From Chlamydia trachomatis (GTDB lineage: Bacteria; Chlamydiota; Chlamydiia; Chlamydiales; 2-12-FULL-49-11), in the NCBI GenBank assembly GCA_945870925.1, contig CAMBTZ010000080.1, forward strand, positions 1 through 6,364: a stretch of DNA of 6,364 bases, in the 5' to 3' direction. The notes under the pieces are model-generated. The model saw only the letters and a program-made list of their open reading frames with translations, was not told the DNA's origin and ran no database searches. Positions 5,148-6,364 of this stretch are shown here, piece by piece. Position numbers and translations under genes: made by a program. The number at the start of each line of letters is the position of its first letter. The first letter of the stretch is position 1.

Positions 5148-6219
5148 AATCTTTTGCCGCTTGCATGATATAGGCACTTCCGGTAACAACAACAATTCCT
5201 TCCTCTTTATCTGCTAATTCGAGAAAATCTTCTAAAGAATCCCATTTTGAATTGATTAAACTTGCTAGATCTTCCCTTCGCATAATACGTGGATTTTCAA
5301 CATCAAATGGAAAAATTTCAGCCGGTAAATTTTTTAGAAATGGAAGGGCAAAGTCGACGCATTTATCCTGGCTCATGCCAAATATAATAAACATCTTTCT
5401 ATTAGGGTAGGACTTTTGAACTTTATCAAAAAGCTTCTCTAGACCATCTTGGTTGTGCGCAATATCAAAGATGATTGGAAGGCCATCTCTTTCTACAACT
5501 TCAAATCTGCAAGGTGGCAGAATCGAAAAATCAAGATCTTGAGCAGTGGGGAATAAAAGGGAGATTGCTTTTTTTGCAATTTGAGTATTTTCCTCCATCC
5601 AATCGTCAACAGGGGGCATAATATATAGAGGTGACTTCTCTTGAAACACTTTTTGAAGTACAGATGGAAGGGATGCTCTATAGCCCAAAAGAACAGGGGT
5701 ATTTAACTTAATGATCCCCGCTTTATTCTCTGCAATCTCGTTAAGTGTGTGCCCTAAAATATCCATATGATCATAGCTAATCGATGTAATGATAGATAAC
5801 TCGGGCCTAATGATATTAGTCGGATCTAATGTGCCACCAAGACCTGTTTCAATAACCGCGAAGTCAACTTTTCTACTTTGAAAATAGAGAAGGGCAAGCA
5901 TTGTAACAACTTCAAAAAATGTAGCTTCTTTTGAAGCTTCTAAAATTTTTGAAAGAAAAAAAGAGGCCTCAACAACTGAGATCATCTTTCCATCAATTTG
6001 AATTCTTTCATGAAAGGTTTGAATGTGAGGTGATGTATAAAGTCCTGTTTTAAAGCCTTGCTGACTAAGCGCCGATGCAATTTTAGTGGATACTGAACCC
6101 TTACCATTTGTCCCTGCAACATGAATTTTTCGATAATCTCTTGAAGGCGATCCAAAGAAAGCGTCTAACTCTTTCATTCGATCAAGTTTAGATCCTCTTT
6201 TTTGCATCAAATCATGCAC
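5119..6219 (-). CDS. folC: Folylpolyglutamate synthase / dihydrofolate synthase (compact)
   Basis: FolC is a Mur-ligase-fold cytosolic enzyme that uses ATP to join glutamate to dihydropteroate and/or to folates. Visible family motifs are the P-loop GTNGKGS (36-42), YTSPHIQTFHERI (61-73), FFEVVTMLALLYF (101-113), ETGLGGTLDPTN (124-135), SYDHMDILG (148-156) and AENKAGIIK (163-171). K166 is the likely conserved Lys of the ligase fold. The C-terminal domain has PCRFEVV and FDIAHNQDG (family D-x-AHN-x-x-G), then FGMSQDK and VVTGSAYI. At 366 residues it is shorter than the usual 420 or so, mainly through loss of loops between about residues 172 and 210, but no key motif is missing. The start is GTG at 6219-6217, with GGAG 10 bases upstream (6233-6230); an ATG four codons further in has no well-placed site. 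The start overlaps the PHP gene by 8 bases, suggesting translational coupling. Substrate preference cannot be read from this. Confidence 0.93.
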   Translation of the reverse strand: MHDLMQKRGSKLDRMKELDAFFGSPSRDYRKIHVAGTNGKGSVSTKIASALSQQGFKTGLYTSPHIQTFHERIQIDGKMISVVEASFFLSKILEASKEATFFEVVTMLALLYFQSRKVDFAVIETGLGGTLDPTNIIRPELSIITSISYDHMDILGHTLNEIAENKAGIIKLNTPVLLGYRASLPSVLQKVFQEKSPLYIMPPVDDWMEENTQIAKKAISLLFPTAQDLDFSILPPCRFEVVERDGLPIIFDIAHNQDGLEKLFDKVQKSYPNRKMFIIFGMSQDKCVDFALPFLKNLPAEIFPFDVENPRIMRREDLASLINSKWDSLEDFLELADKEEGIVVVTGSAYIMQAAKDSIFLLPQCV

Positions 6220-6364
6220 GTCTTAATTTCTCCAAATTTTCTAATGTTGTATAGGCTGAGCCAAGAAAACTATGAGGCTTAACAGTTCCATGAAAATCAG
6301 AACCCCCGGTTTGAACTAAATTATGTTTCTCTGCAATGTAGCTGATCTCTCCATTTTGTCTGCC
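6212..6364 (-). CDS. PHP-domain phosphoesterase, TrpH/YciV (RNase AM) type, C-terminal end (partial)
   Basis: The last 50 codons of a gene entering from the right edge are present, ending in TGA at 6214-6212. The reading contains TGGSDFHGTVKP, then FLGSAY. GGSDFHG is the final metal-binding motif of the PHP domain, whose Asp and His help hold the catalytic metals. The K-P and L-G that follow are typical of the TrpH group. E. coli YciV/TrpH is a 5'-3' exonuclease acting on short RNAs and 5' ends of rRNA (RNase AM). That role is assumed, since the rest of the active site lies outside the window. The stop overlaps the folC start. Confidence 0.85.
   Translation of the reverse strand, partial: GRQNGEISYIAEKHNLVQTGGSDFHGTVKPHSFLGSAYTTLENLEKLRRA

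Noticed and set aside
1..6364. CRISPR arrays, insertion sequences, attachment-site repeats and rRNA genes
   Set aside because: I saw no regularly spaced repeats, transposase-like reading, terminal inverted repeats or duplicated tRNA end in the window.

Overview
This is an AT-rich bacterial window with ordinary housekeeping genes on both flanks and accessory genes in the middle. The combination suggests a host-associated bacterium: an AT-rich genome, a degenerate aminoacyl-tRNA synthetase paralogue, and a large helical protein ending in a candidate viral-deubiquitinase-like cysteine protease. A chlamydia-like (Chlamydiota) organism would fit, but nothing here proves the taxon. TGA is read as a stop.

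Left block, minus strand, read right to left: a tRNA-Val(GAC) gene, then a 317-residue protein recognisable as a threonyl-tRNA synthetase derivative, then the 5' end of infC (translation initiation factor IF-3). This keeps the widespread thrS-infC order. The synthetase has, however, lost its N-terminal TGS domain, its editing-site residues, much of its catalytic core and its anticodon-binding domain. Its ATG follows the tRNA discriminator base directly, so 3' processing of the tRNA would leave a leaderless mRNA. infC starts with TTG.

Centre, plus strand: a symmetric promoter region (about 1185-1233) separates the tRNA unit from a small SAM-dependent methyltransferase of the YtqB/MnmM family, which modifies tRNA wobble uridine. 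Next comes an 802-residue protein of unknown function. It has long helical regions, two Pro-rich linkers and a C-terminal domain with a Cys...Asp-x-His arrangement like that of herpesvirus tegument-type ubiquitin proteases. Then follows a 281-residue helical protein with its own near-consensus promoter and a central segment resembling Phd/YefM antitoxins. A perfect 9-bp inverted repeat covers both the stop codon of the 802-residue gene and the -35 box of this promoter.

Right block, minus strand: the C-terminal end of a TrpH-type PHP phosphoesterase is followed by a compact folC (folylpolyglutamate/dihydrofolate synthase). The two genes overlap by 8 bases. The 3' end of folC overlaps the 281-residue gene tail-to-tail by 29 bases.

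The points most worth following are the decayed or repurposed ThrRS behind a tRNA, the putative effector protease, and the Phd-like protein with a possible autoregulatory operator.
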